Shown piece after piece: positions 43,432-52,377 of a DNA stretch of 64,000 bases. A program made the position numbers and the translations under genes. Below the pieces are notes generated by a model, which searched no databases, had not been told where the DNA came from, and was given only the letters and a program-made list of their open reading frames with translations. Positions within the stretch are counted from its first letter, which is position 1. The number at the start of each line of letters is the position of its first letter. Source of the DNA: Arthrobacter sp. MYb213 (GTDB lineage Bacteria; Actinomycetota; Actinomycetes; Actinomycetales; Micrococcaceae); contig NZ_PCQA01000004.1 in NCBI RefSeq assembly GCF_002979915.1, positions 1 to 64,000 of the forward strand, in the 5' to 3' direction.

Positions 43432-45144
43432 ATGAGCTTCGAACTTAGTCGCAAGCAGTATTCGGAAATGTACGGGCCCACCACCGGCGACGCAATTCGT
43501 TTGGCAGACACCGAACTTTTCCTTGAAATCGAGAAGGACTACACCACCTACGGCGAAGAGGTAGTTTTCGGCGGCGGTAAGGTCATCCGCGATGGCATGG
43601 GGCAAAACGGTCGTCTAACCCGTGATCAGGATGTCCCAGATACCGTGATCACCAACGTGGTGGTGCTGGATTACACCGGTATTTACAAGGCAGACGTGGC
43701 CCTGCGCGACGGCCACATTTTCAAAATTGGCAAGGCCGGAAACCCGGATATCTCGGACGGCGTAGACATCATCATCGGCGCCGCCACCGACATTATTGCC
43801 GGGGAACATAAGATCCTCACCGCTGGCGCCATCGATACTCATATCCACTTTGTATCTCCAGATCAGGTACCCGTAGCTTTGTCGGCCGGAACCACCACGC
43901 TGATTGGTGGTGGTGCTGGACCTTCGGACGCGTCGAAAGCCACCACGGTGACTCCTGGCCCATGGCATATTGCCCGCATGCTGCAGGCGGTAGAGAATCT
44001 GCCGATCAACATCGGCTTGCTGGGCAAGGGCCACGCAAGCGAACGCGCACCCTTGGCGGAGCAGATCCGTGCAGGAGCTATCGGCCTGAAAATTCACGAG
44101 GACTGGGGTGCGACAACGTCCTCCATCGATAACTCGTTGAAAGTGGCCGACGAATTTGATGTGCAGGTTGCTATCCACGCGGACACGCTGAACGAATGCG
44201 GTTTCGTGGAAGACACCATCGACGCCATTGCCGGACGAGTCATTCACACCTTCCACACCGAAGGCGCCGGAGGCGGTCACGCCCCGGACATTATCCGCAT
44301 GGCCGGACTACCAAACGTGTTGCCAGCGTCCACCAACCCGACACTTCCGTACACCGTTAATACTGTCGATGAGCACCTAGATATGCTCATGGTGGCGCAC
44401 CATTTGAATGCCGATATCCCAGAAGATGTAGCCTTCGCCGACTCTCGGATTCGACCGGAGACCATTGCCGCGGAAGACGTCTTGCACGACATGGGCGTCT
44501 TCTCCATTACTTCCTCGGACTCCCAAGCTATGGGGCGTGTCGGTGAAGTGGTGTTGCGTACCTGGCAGGTCGCCGATGCGATGAAGAGCCAACGCGGCAA
44601 GCTGGAAGGCGACGGCAAGGTGGGAGACAACTTCCGACTCAAACGCTACGTCGCGAAATACACGATTAATCCGGCCATCGCACACGGCATCGCCGATTCC
44701 ATTGGCAGCATCGAAGAGGGCAAATTTGCCGATCTGGTCCTTTGGGATCCGGCGTTCTTCGGAGTGAAGCCAGAGATGATCATCAAGGGTGGACAGATCA
44801 TTCAGTCGGTCATGGGGGACTCTAACGGGTCTATCCCGACCCCACAGCCGCGAACCATGCGAATGAACTTCGGCGCGCTGGGTACAGCGGTGCAGGCTTC
44901 CTCGATTACCTTCCTTTCAAAGGCGGCTATTGAAGAAGGTGTTCCCGAACGGTTGCGTCTGCGTAAGGTCATCCGGGCCTGCTCTGGTATCCGCGAGTTG
45001 ACTAAAGCGGATTTGAAATACAACAGCGAAACCCCGGAGATCCTTGTTGACCCGCAGACTTACCAGGTCACCGTGGACGGGGAATTGGCAACTTGTGAAC
45101 CTTCCGAGGTGCTACCCATGGCGCAGCGTTACTTCCTGTTTTAA
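43432..45144 (+). CDS. ureC: Urease subunit alpha (catalytic)
   Basis: Catalytic subunit, 570 residues, binding two Ni ions. Ligands equivalent to the Klebsiella enzyme are kept with an offset of three: DTHIHFVS (His137, His139), the carbamylated Lys220 in GLKIHEDW, His249 and His275 ([21 protein letters not shown]), and Asp363. The mobile-flap motif reads MVAHHL, so the usual Cys319 equivalent is Ala322. The His beside it (323) is kept. The ATG at 43432 follows ureB by two bases. Confidence 0.97.
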   Translation: MSFELSRKQYSEMYGPTTGDAIRLADTELFLEIEKDYTTYGEEVVFGGGKVIRDGMGQNGRLTRDQDVPDTVITNVVVLDYTGIYKADVALRDGHIFKIGKAGNPDISDGVDIIIGAATDIIAGEHKILTAGAIDTHIHFVSPDQVPVALSAGTTTLIGGGAGPSDASKATTVTPGPWHIARMLQAVENLPINIGLLGKGHASERAPLAEQIRAGAIGLKIHEDWGATTSSIDNSLKVADEFDVQVAIHADTLNECGFVEDTIDAIAGRVIHTFHTEGAGGGHAPDIIRMAGLPNVLPASTNPTLPYTVNTVDEHLDMLMVAHHLNADIPEDVAFADSRIRPETIAAEDVLHDMGVFSITSSDSQAMGRVGEVVLRTWQVADAMKSQRGKLEGDGKVGDNFRLKRYVAKYTINPAIAHGIADSIGSIEEGKFADLVLWDPAFFGVKPEMIIKGGQIIQSVMGDSNGSIPTPQPRTMRMNFGALGTAVQASSITFLSKAAIEEGVPERLRLRKVIRACSGIRELTKADLKYNSETPEILVDPQTYQVTVDGELATCEPSEVLPMAQRYFLF

Positions 45145-45181
45145 GGATCCGCGCCGGTGCAACAAATTTTTGAGGAGAGTA

Positions 45182-45655
45182 ATGATCATTGAACAACTTG
45201 TGGGCAACGTCCATGAGCTGCCGGCCGAGCAGTACGCCGGAAGGCATCACGAAAAGGTCGTCTTGCCCAGTTCCGCTCTGGTCAAACGAATTCAACGGGT
45301 TACCAGCGACCACGACAGGGAATTAGGGATCCGTCTGGCTCCCGGGCCAGACCTGCGTGACGGGGACATCCTGTATCTCACAGATACCGAAATGATCACC
45401 GTGTCGGTGCTTCCCACCGATGTGCTGGTCATCGCCCCACGCAGCATTTTGGAAATGGGTCAGGTCGCGCACGCGTTGGGCAATCGGCACCTTCAAGCGC
45501 AGTTTTTTGGTGAGGAGTCCGAATATGCCGCGCAGGTCATGGTGGTCCAATACGATCACACCGTGGCCGACTTCTTAGAACACCATCTCACCCCCTATAA
45601 CCGGCAAGAACGTGTGATGCCGGTACCGTTCCGTCATGCCGAACATACCCACTAG
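45182..45655 (+). CDS. ureE: Urease accessory protein UreE (nickel metallochaperone)
   Basis: Delivers nickel to the urease-activation complex. The 157 residues from ATG 45182 (MIIEQLVGNV) match the family; GAGGAGAG upstream fixes the start, while the ORF from 45044 lies within ureC. The conserved region IAPRSILEMGQVAHALGNRHLQAQF contains the central His. The C-terminus is HAEHTH, a short His tail rather than the long His-rich tail of Klebsiella UreE. Confidence 0.92.
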   Translation: MIIEQLVGNVHELPAEQYAGRHHEKVVLPSSALVKRIQRVTSDHDRELGIRLAPGPDLRDGDILYLTDTEMITVSVLPTDVLVIAPRSILEMGQVAHALGNRHLQAQFFGEESEYAAQVMVVQYDHTVADFLEHHLTPYNRQERVMPVPFRHAEHTH

Positions 45656-46331
45656 CGCCTCGCACCTGCTGACTCTGATGCAACTGTCCGACTCGGCATT
45701 GCCCACCGGGTCCTTTAGCCATTCCTTTGGAATGGAAAGCTATCTAGATTCCGGGTTGGTGCATGACGAGACGAGCTTTGCGCTATGGCTGGAATTGTTT
45801 CTTACACAGTCGCTGAGTTACACGGACGGGTTAGTAGTTCGGCTTGGACACGAGGCATTGAGCGGGCAACGAATCAGAGAACTGGATTCAATGATTTATG
45901 CCTCCGCATTGCCACGGCAACTGCGTGAGGCAGCCACAAAAATGGGCAAGCGCATGCTTGAAGTTGCCTCGGTGGTTTCTCCCAGCGAAGAACTGGAAGA
46001 ATACCGCCAGGCGGTTGGCTCTGGGCAGTGCGCGGGACACCCTGGGATTGCCTTCGCGTTGGGTGCCCGGGCGGCTGGGGCACCGGTCGCAGATGCGGTC
46101 AACAGCTACCTGTTCTCCACGGTGACTAGCCTGACGCAGAATGCGATTCGTGCCATCCCTTTGGGTCAGAATGCGGGGCAACGAGTACTGCGCGCTATGC
46201 ATGAACCGGTCACGCGCAGCGTGGCGAAGATTTTCAGTCTGCGAGATCGTGATCTAGGTGCAGCGGTCCCCGGACTCGAAATTGCGCAGATGCGCCACGA
46301 ACACTTACGTGCGCGCATGTTCATGTCTTAG
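45636..46331 (+). CDS. ureF: Urease accessory protein UreF
   Basis: All-helical accessory protein that forms the UreD-UreF-UreG activation complex on apo-urease. The 231 residues include the UreF motifs LMQLSDSALPTGSFSHSFGME and GHPGIAFALGA. It overlaps the end of ureE by 20 bases. No ribosome binding site precedes the chosen ATG; translation is probably coupled to ureE. An internal ATG at residue 15 is an alternative. Confidence 0.92.
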   Translation: MPNIPTSASHLLTLMQLSDSALPTGSFSHSFGMESYLDSGLVHDETSFALWLELFLTQSLSYTDGLVVRLGHEALSGQRIRELDSMIYASALPRQLREAATKMGKRMLEVASVVSPSEELEEYRQAVGSGQCAGHPGIAFALGARAAGAPVADAVNSYLFSTVTSLTQNAIRAIPLGQNAGQRVLRAMHEPVTRSVAKIFSLRDRDLGAAVPGLEIAQMRHEHLRARMFMS

Positions 46332-46395
46332 CGCTGAGGCTTTGATAGGTTGACCGCCTGCTGGTGGTCATGAACAAGATTTGAGGAGTACTGTA

Positions 46396-47007
46396 ATGGA
46401 ACCAATTTGTATTGGTGTTGGAGGCCCCGTCGGGGCAGGTAAAACGCAGCTCATTGAGCGCATCACCCGCGCGCTGGATGGTGAGATTTCCATGGCGGCA
46501 ATTACCAATGATATTTACACCATTGAAGACGCTAAGATTCTGGCTGCTAACGGGGTGCTGCCGCTGGATCGTATTGTGGGCATTGAAACCGGAGGTTGCC
46601 CGCATACGGCGATCCGCGAGGATACCTCGATGAACTCGTCTGCTATCGAGGAGTTGAAGCTGCTCCATCCGGACTTGCAGATTATCTTCGTTGAGTCCGG
46701 GGGAGATAATCTTTCGGCTACTTTCTCCCCGGAACTGGTGGATTTCTCGATTTACATCATCGATGTAGCTCAGGGGGAGAAGATTCCACGCAAGGCCGGG
46801 CAGGGGATGATCAAGTCCGACTTGTTCATCATCAATAAGACCGATTTGGCTCCGTACGTCGGAGCTGATCTGTCGGTGATGGAATCAGATTCGAAGCAGT
46901 TCCGTGGCGATAAACCGTTTTGCTTCACGAACCTGAAGACCGATGATGGATTGGACAAAGTCATTGGCTGGTTGCGTCGCGACGTGCTGATGACGGACCT
47001 GGGCTAA
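46396..47007 (+). CDS. ureG: Urease accessory GTPase UreG
   Basis: Nickel-dependent GTPase that drives urease maturation. 203 residues from ATG 46396, set by GAGGAG seven bases upstream. P-loop [11 protein letters not shown], the metal-binding CPH in [15 protein letters not shown], and NKTDLAP for guanine recognition. The ureD ATG overlaps its TAA stop (TAATG). Confidence 0.95.
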   Translation: MEPICIGVGGPVGAGKTQLIERITRALDGEISMAAITNDIYTIEDAKILAANGVLPLDRIVGIETGGCPHTAIREDTSMNSSAIEELKLLHPDLQIIFVESGGDNLSATFSPELVDFSIYIIDVAQGEKIPRKAGQGMIKSDLFIINKTDLAPYVGADLSVMESDSKQFRGDKPFCFTNLKTDDGLDKVIGWLRRDVLMTDLG

Positions 47008-47894
47008 TGGCGGCGCCGACCAGGTCGCGCGCTTCGGCGCTGGGTCCCACACCCTTTACCGGAAAGCTAGTTGGCGAGCTGCGGTTACACATTGGACGGC
47101 GCTCGGGCAAGGACATCGCCACAGCGCAATACCATCAAGGTGCCCTGCGAGTGCTGCGACCACATTACCTCGATGGCAGTGCTCAAGTTTGCTACACGAT
47201 TGTGAATCCAGGTGGAGGCTATCTAGGTGCGGATCGATATGGCATCGAGATTGAGGTGGAGGCGGGCAGTAGCCTGCTTTTGACCACTCAGTCGGCAACC
47301 AAGGTCTATCGGACACCGCAGGGTGAAGCCACCCAGGACATGGTCATCCGTTTAGGTTCCGGCGCAGTTCTTGAGTATGTGCCGGATCAGCTGATCGCTT
47401 ACCGGGAGGCCAGTTACCGCCAAGACACCGTGGTGGATATGGCGGCAGATGCTTCCTTAGTGTTGTTCGAGATCCTCACTCCGGGTTGGAGCCCGGACGG
47501 CAAACTCTTCCGCTATGACCAGCTACGTTTGCGCACCGAAGTAAGAGTAGAGGGAAAACTTGCGGTGCTGGACAACCTCTGGGTGCAGCCCGAGGAACAA
47601 TCGATTGATTCGCAACTCTACTTTCAGGATCACACCCATGTGGGAATGCTCTTGGCAGTTGACGCACGCATCGATGAACAGCTGGTGCAACTGCTACGTG
47701 ACGAGGCTTATGCAATCGCCGCGCAGCAGCGCCACCCGGTGCACGTCGGTGTTTCCGCTACCGCCACCGCGGGGGTAGCGGTACGTACGCTGGGAAGCTC
47801 AACCGAGTCTGCTACTGCGGTAATGCTGGGGATCGTCAACCTGCTGCGCGAACGCTTTAGAGGTCAAGAACCGCTAAACCTGCGCAAGTATTAG
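47007..47894 (+). CDS. ureD: Urease accessory protein UreD (UreH)
   Basis: Scaffold of the urease-activation complex that opens the apoenzyme for nickel delivery. 295 residues with the conserved CYTIVNPGGGYLGADRY segment and LLLTTQSATKVYRTP. Start ATG 47007 overlaps the ureG stop. It is the last gene of the operon; a 13-bp hairpin starts inside its last codons. Confidence 0.92.
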   Translation: MAAPTRSRASALGPTPFTGKLVGELRLHIGRRSGKDIATAQYHQGALRVLRPHYLDGSAQVCYTIVNPGGGYLGADRYGIEIEVEAGSSLLLTTQSATKVYRTPQGEATQDMVIRLGSGAVLEYVPDQLIAYREASYRQDTVVDMAADASLVLFEILTPGWSPDGKLFRYDQLRLRTEVRVEGKLAVLDNLWVQPEEQSIDSQLYFQDHTHVGMLLAVDARIDEQLVQLLRDEAYAIAAQQRHPVHVGVSATATAGVAVRTLGSSTESATAVMLGIVNLLRERFRGQEPLNLRKY

Positions 47895-47906
47895 CGCAGG
47901 TTTAGC
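47873..47906. terminator. Bidirectional terminator between ureD and ddh
   Basis: The perfect 13-bp stem GCTAAACCTGCGC/GCGCAGGTTTAGC (47873-47885 with 47894-47906) with an eight-base loop starts inside the ureD coding end and is followed by ATTTGTTT. It sits between two convergent genes. Confidence 0.8.
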
Positions 47907-47912
47907 ATTTGT

Positions 47913-48896
47913 TTAGAGCATCTGGGCGCGAAGCTCGGCGGCGCTACGTGGTGATAACAAGCCGGGGGCAACGTCAAACACGGTCTGTGCGCCAGTGATT
48001 CCGGAGTTGTTCATCCGGTACACCGCGCGAGCGTAAGCCACCAGCACGCTGGAGGTGAACTCCGGGTTTGAACCCAGCGCCAACGAGTACTCGATGACCT
48101 GTTTCTGGCTCTCACTGGTGTTGCCCGAACGGATCACGAAACCGCCGTGGGGCATGTCCGAGTGCTCGGCTGCGAGGGTCTGCGCATCGATGAAGTTCAC
48201 GGTGGTGTCGTACTGGTCGAAGTAGTGTTCCATGTTCACAATTGATTCACGCACGGAGTTTTCATCCGCGCCGTCTTCGAGAACAACGTAGCACTCGCGC
48301 TGATGCTTCTCGCGGGTGCTCAGCGTCGGGCGAAGTCCCGAGCGTACCTGCTCAATCGCTTCCGGGCTAGGGATGGTGTACTGCACGCCGCCGGCAACAC
48401 CAGGCACGCGGCGCACCGCGTCGGAGTGGCCCTGGCTCAGTCCGCGGCCCCAGAAGGTGTAGGTTTCTCCGTCAGGAAGCAGCGCTTCGCCATAGACACG
48501 ATTAATTGAAAACATGCCTGGGTCCCATCCGGCGGAGATCAGTGCGGTCTTGCCGGCTGCCTTTGCTGGTGCGTTGACCGTTTCATAGTATTCCGGGATG
48601 CGCGCGTGAGTGTCGAAGCTATCGACGGTGTTGAACAGTGCAGCCATGCGGGGGCCTTGTTCTGGTAGATCCGATTTCGAACCACCACAGAGGATCAGCA
48701 CGTCGATATCATCTACGTGGTCCGCCAGAACATCCACCGAGTAGCGTGGTGCAGGCTGAGCTAGCTGGAGTGTATCTGGATCGCGGCGGCTGTAGACGCC
48801 CACCAGTTCCATATCTGGATTTTTGGCAATTGCGGCTTGCACGCCGCGGCCGAGGTTTCCATATCCGGCAATGCCGATGCGGATTTTTGAAGACAT
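47913..48896 (-). CDS. ddh: meso-Diaminopimelate D-dehydrogenase
   Basis: NADPH-dependent enzyme joining tetrahydrodipicolinate and meso-diaminopimelate in one step, as in the Corynebacterium lysine pathway. 327 residues from ATG 48896: IRIGIAGYGNLGRGV is the dinucleotide-binding site, and SAGWDPGMFSINRVYGE with RRVPGVAGGVQYT matches Ddh. AAGGA lies eleven bases from the ATG but only two from the GTG at 48905, so the ATG is preferred. It lies between urease and the nik-like importer without an evident link. Confidence 0.92.
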   Translation of the reverse strand: MSSKIRIGIAGYGNLGRGVQAAIAKNPDMELVGVYSRRDPDTLQLAQPAPRYSVDVLADHVDDIDVLILCGGSKSDLPEQGPRMAALFNTVDSFDTHARIPEYYETVNAPAKAAGKTALISAGWDPGMFSINRVYGEALLPDGETYTFWGRGLSQGHSDAVRRVPGVAGGVQYTIPSPEAIEQVRSGLRPTLSTREKHQRECYVVLEDGADENSVRESIVNMEHYFDQYDTTVNFIDAQTLAAEHSDMPHGGFVIRSGNTSESQKQVIEYSLALGSNPEFTSSVLVAYARAVYRMNNSGITGAQTVFDVAPGLLSPRSAAELRAQML

Positions 48897-49083
48897 TTGA
48901 TTCACAGTCCTTCATTGACAGGTATCAGGCCAATGACCAGGCCGGATAAAAATGAGGCGATGGACGCAGATGGCGAAGTGCCAATAATAGGAAGTATTCC
49001 AAAGAATCAGATGGAAGCGTGAATAGCTTGTAGCTATGTTAAATTCCGTGGGCACGCCAAAATTGTGAAGTGGCGTAGAGCGG

Positions 49084-49815
49084 TCAGAGTGTCTTCGTAG
49101 ACAATGGGCCTGTTTCGGACGAATCGTAATGAGGTAGTTCGAGTGGCCCGAATGACTCAGGGAAATCCAGTACCCGGGAACAAATCGTTTGAAGGCTGGA
49201 ACTGTCATGCGAAGCGATCAGCACCGCCGCGCCAGCATTCGCATGTTTGGCAAGCAACATCAAGATGATGTGTGTGGTTTCCATGTCGAGTTGTGCGGTG
49301 GGTTCATCGCAGATCAGCACGCGGGGATTAAGGCTTAGCGCCCGGGCCAGAAGGATACGTTGAAGTTGCCCGTCGGATACTTCGGATGCGCGACGATGCA
49401 ATAAGGCATGGTCCAAGCCAACCAGTGAGCACAACTGGCTAAGTTGGGTGCGATAGCGCTCCGGGCGAATCCGAACGGACCGTTCGGCGAAGGCCAAGGG
49501 GGCTGCCAGTACGGTTCCTAAAAGCTGACGTGGGTCCGTTGCTGCGCGCGGAGATTGCGGCACGATTCCAATATTGATGCGGGTGGCTAGGGGTACGGTG
49601 CGAGTAGCATCCACTGGTTGCCCCGATATTAGTACTTGTCCCTTAGTTGGCGTCTTGAGTAATGCCGCAATGTTCAATAGGGTGCTTTTGCCGGAACCTG
49701 AGTCACCACGCAGACCAACAATCTCTGAAGGCTCCAGGCGTAAATTTACTGCCTGAAGAACCTGTTGCGAGCTCTTAGGATATTGGTAAGAAACATTACG
49801 CAGTTCTAAGCTCAT
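49084..49815 (-). CDS. Nickel/peptide ABC transporter ATP-binding protein (NikE-like)
   Basis: A 243-residue ABC ATPase of the dipeptide/nickel family. Walker A is GDSGSGKSTL, the Q-loop lies in IGIVPQSP, Walker B is VLICDEPTAQLD. The signature is VSDGQLQR instead of LSGGQ, which is common in this subfamily. It starts with ATG 49815, overlapping the stop of the fused permease-ATPase gene (ATGA). Last gene of the importer operon. The substrate is inferred to be nickel from the urease next to it. Confidence 0.85.
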   Translation of the reverse strand: MSLELRNVSYQYPKSSQQVLQAVNLRLEPSEIVGLRGDSGSGKSTLLNIAALLKTPTKGQVLISGQPVDATRTVPLATRINIGIVPQSPRAATDPRQLLGTVLAAPLAFAERSVRIRPERYRTQLSQLCSLVGLDHALLHRRASEVSDGQLQRILLARALSLNPRVLICDEPTAQLDMETTHIILMLLAKHANAGAAVLIASHDSSSLQTICSRVLDFPESFGPLELPHYDSSETGPLSTKTL

Positions 49816-51377
49816 GGAGTTTGTTCCTTCGGCGTAGCAAGCGTTTGGTGTGCGCCAGATACAAAATGACCGTCATGGATCATACTTACCTCGTCCGCCA
49901 AGAGGGCTGCTAGCTCCCGGTCATGGGTGACCATCACGATGGTGCGTCCGCTGCCCGCCAACTTCTGCAATACCGCGCCAAGATGCTGCTGACTACTCGG
50001 GTCCAATGCCGAGCTCGGCTCATCTAAGAGGATTACTTGTGCCTCACCGATCAGGGCTAATCCAAGTAATACTCGTTGTGCCTGGCCACCAGAGAGCTCA
50101 TGGGGATAACGCGAAAGAAGTTCGGGTGAAAGTCCTACCCGCTGTAGAGCCTGGCGTATCGCCTCGGGGGAGGCATCGCTTCGATGGCGTCGCAATTCGC
50201 GACGTACGGTGGAAGCGACAGTACGTACCGGGTTCAGTGCGGTGCCGGCCGAACCTGGGACGAAAACTAGCTCACCAGCGTGTGTAGCAGGCAGTGTTTG
50301 CAACGGAATTTGTTTTCCTTGTCGCAGTAGCTGACCGGTTACTCGTATTTTCGGCGGTAACAGGCCTGCCATGGCGCGAAGCAACATGGTTTTGCCTGCA
50401 CCGGAAGGCCCTAAAATCACGTTAATTTTTCCCGATATGGCCCGGTAATTCACCTCGTGCAGAATCTCGGTCCGCGCTCCACTGGGACTTTCGGTCCAAA
50501 GTCGTAAGTTTTGAACTTCAAGCGCACCAGACGTTAATTCAGTGTCGGCAGCTGGCATCGGCCCGCTTGGAGCCACAGGCTGCCTGCTGTTTACTCGCGA
50601 AGAAGGTTCTTTGGCCAGTGCGGACAACGCTGCACTGAGCAGGACCAATAACCCTGCTGGGATCACCAACAGCCACCAAGCACCGGAGAGCACCCCGCCG
50701 CGGGCGTCTTCCAAGATGAGTCCCAAGGATGCGGTCTGCGGGGGCAAACCCACGCCGAGGAACGATAGCGCGGATTCATGCCAAATGGCGTGGGGCAACT
50801 GTAAAACTAAGGCGATTGCCGCCTGCGGCGCCACGGCCGGAATCAGATGGTTGACCCAAATCGCGGTGGGCCTGGCCCCGGCAGCACATGAAAGCGCCAC
50901 ATACTGCGACTCCCGTTCGCTGATGAGTCGTGCGCGAACAATGCGGGCCACCTGGGTCCAGTGGGTCAACGCAATTGCCGCAACGATAGCCCACCAGTGA
51001 CCGGGCCACATAGATAAGACAACAACGCTGAGCAGTAGATGTGGAACGGCGTTAAGGGCGTCAACCAAGCGCATGGCGAGCCGGTCAATAATTCCTCCGG
51101 CATAGGCGACAAGCACGCCGACCCCCACACCGATCAGTGTTGAGGCGACTGCAGAGGTCAGTGCGAGTAGCAGCGATAGCCGTAGTGCCTGTGCCGAACG
51201 TACCCAGAGGTCACGGCCCAGCTGGTCGGTACCGAAGAGGTGCTCAAGGCTTGGTGAGCTGTAGACCTCGGTCAAATTTGTTCCCTGAACCGCCTGCGGG
51301 TTAAACAGTGGAATGCAGATCGCATAGAGCACTAAGGCTCCAAGAATCAGCAGGGCTGAGAGTTGTCTTTTAGACAT
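49812..51377 (-). CDS. Fused permease-ATPase of the nickel-type importer (NikC-NikD)
   Basis: A 521-residue fusion. Residues 1-270 are a DppC/NikC-type permease (GTDQLGRDLWVR at the entrance, HLIPAVAPQAAIALVLQLPHAIW-type EAA region, FLGVGLPPQTASLG). A Pro/Ser-rich linker at about 270-295 leads to an ABC ATPase, with Walker A GPSGAGKTM and signature LSGGQAQR. Start ATG 51377 overlaps the nikB stop by eight bases; the longer frame from 51434 lies inside nikB. Fusions of these two subunits are known in some actinobacteria. Confidence 0.87.
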   Translation of the reverse strand: MSKRQLSALLILGALVLYAICIPLFNPQAVQGTNLTEVYSSPSLEHLFGTDQLGRDLWVRSAQALRLSLLLALTSAVASTLIGVGVGVLVAYAGGIIDRLAMRLVDALNAVPHLLLSVVVLSMWPGHWWAIVAAIALTHWTQVARIVRARLISERESQYVALSCAAGARPTAIWVNHLIPAVAPQAAIALVLQLPHAIWHESALSFLGVGLPPQTASLGLILEDARGGVLSGAWWLLVIPAGLLVLLSAALSALAKEPSSRVNSRQPVAPSGPMPAADTELTSGALEVQNLRLWTESPSGARTEILHEVNYRAISGKINVILGPSGAGKTMLLRAMAGLLPPKIRVTGQLLRQGKQIPLQTLPATHAGELVFVPGSAGTALNPVRTVASTVRRELRRHRSDASPEAIRQALQRVGLSPELLSRYPHELSGGQAQRVLLGLALIGEAQVILLDEPSSALDPSSQQHLGAVLQKLAGSGRTIVMVTHDRELAALLADEVSMIHDGHFVSGAHQTLATPKEQTP

Positions 51378-52377
51378 CGCGCACCCGCGGATCTGCCAGT
51401 AGGTACCCGGCGTCGGCCAGGGCGTTGCCAGCAAAAACCATTAAGCAGGAGCATGCGGTTACCGCGGCGAGCAACGCAAAATCTGCCGCCACTGCCGCAT
51501 CGATGACGGCTGAGGCGATGCCAGGCCAAGCAAAAACACTCTCCACCAGCAACGCTCCGGTCACCAACTCGCCTAACCTGCTACCCACCACGGTTAAAAA
51601 GGGCAGGGCCGCGACGGGTAAGACTTCGTGGCGCAAGATCTGCGCTTCGCTGACCCCTCGTCCACGGGCGGCGAGGACGGCGTCAGATTCTAAAACCTCA
51701 AACATAGAACTGCGCAGGTTCAGCAGCAGCCAGGGTAAGAGGCTAACTGCCAGCACCGTCGCGGGGAGAGCTAAATGCAATGCAACGGTGCCAACGGTCG
51801 GTGCCTGTCCGGCGAAGGCGACTCCTCCTGCGGGCAGGCCCATACCCAAGGCAAAGATGACGATTGCGAGCAGGGCCAGCACAAAAGGAGGCAGTGCTTG
51901 GGCTACCTGTGCAAAGAACACCACTGCTCTGTCGAGAAAACCGCCCCGGTATCGTGCGGCCAGGCAAGCCAGTACCAGCGAAAGGATCACCGCAAGCAAC
52001 AGTCCGGTCAAGGTTAACAACGCAGTGTAGGGCAGCTTTTCAGCTAGGGTTTCGCGCACCGGCTGCACGTAGAGCCGAGAGAATCCCAGGTCCCCATGCA
52101 GTACATCGGTTACCCAACGCCACCATGTGAGGTACCAAGGTTCATCTAGCCCCAGCTGTTCTCCTAAGGCCTCGCGTTGAGCGGTAGTAGTCCGTTCGTA
52201 TCGCGAGCCGAGATAACTAACCAAAGGGTTGAATGGGGCTATCGAAGCCAGCCAGAAAACTACGGCTGTAATGCCCGCGGTGACCGGCAACGCCAGCAGC
52301 ATACGACGTATAAGGATGAGCCCAGCCGCGCGGACCCGCAGTCTTTGTTCAACACCTTTAGTTGCCAGCTGCATCAT
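51370..52377 (-). CDS. Nickel/peptide ABC transporter permease (NikB/DppB-like)
   Basis: A 335-residue permease with six helices. The DppB N-terminal pattern AGLILIRRMLLALPVTAGITAVVFW is present, together with LGLDEPWYLTWWRWVTDVLHGDLGFS and the EAA segment RHEVLPVAALPFLTVVG. ATG 52377 overlaps the nikA TGA stop (ATGA), so translation is coupled; a GTG start at 52392 is also in frame. It pairs with the fused permease-ATPase. Confidence 0.87.
   Translation of the reverse strand: MMQLATKGVEQRLRVRAAGLILIRRMLLALPVTAGITAVVFWLASIAPFNPLVSYLGSRYERTTTAQREALGEQLGLDEPWYLTWWRWVTDVLHGDLGFSRLYVQPVRETLAEKLPYTALLTLTGLLLAVILSLVLACLAARYRGGFLDRAVVFFAQVAQALPPFVLALLAIVIFALGMGLPAGGVAFAGQAPTVGTVALHLALPATVLAVSLLPWLLLNLRSSMFEVLESDAVLAARGRGVSEAQILRHEVLPVAALPFLTVVGSRLGELVTGALLVESVFAWPGIASAVIDAAVAADFALLAAVTACSCLMVFAGNALADAGYLLADPRVRDV

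Noticed and set aside
43615-44280. 221-codon minus-strand frame inside ureC
   Set aside because: Antisense of a highly conserved catalytic subunit; low-quality sequence.
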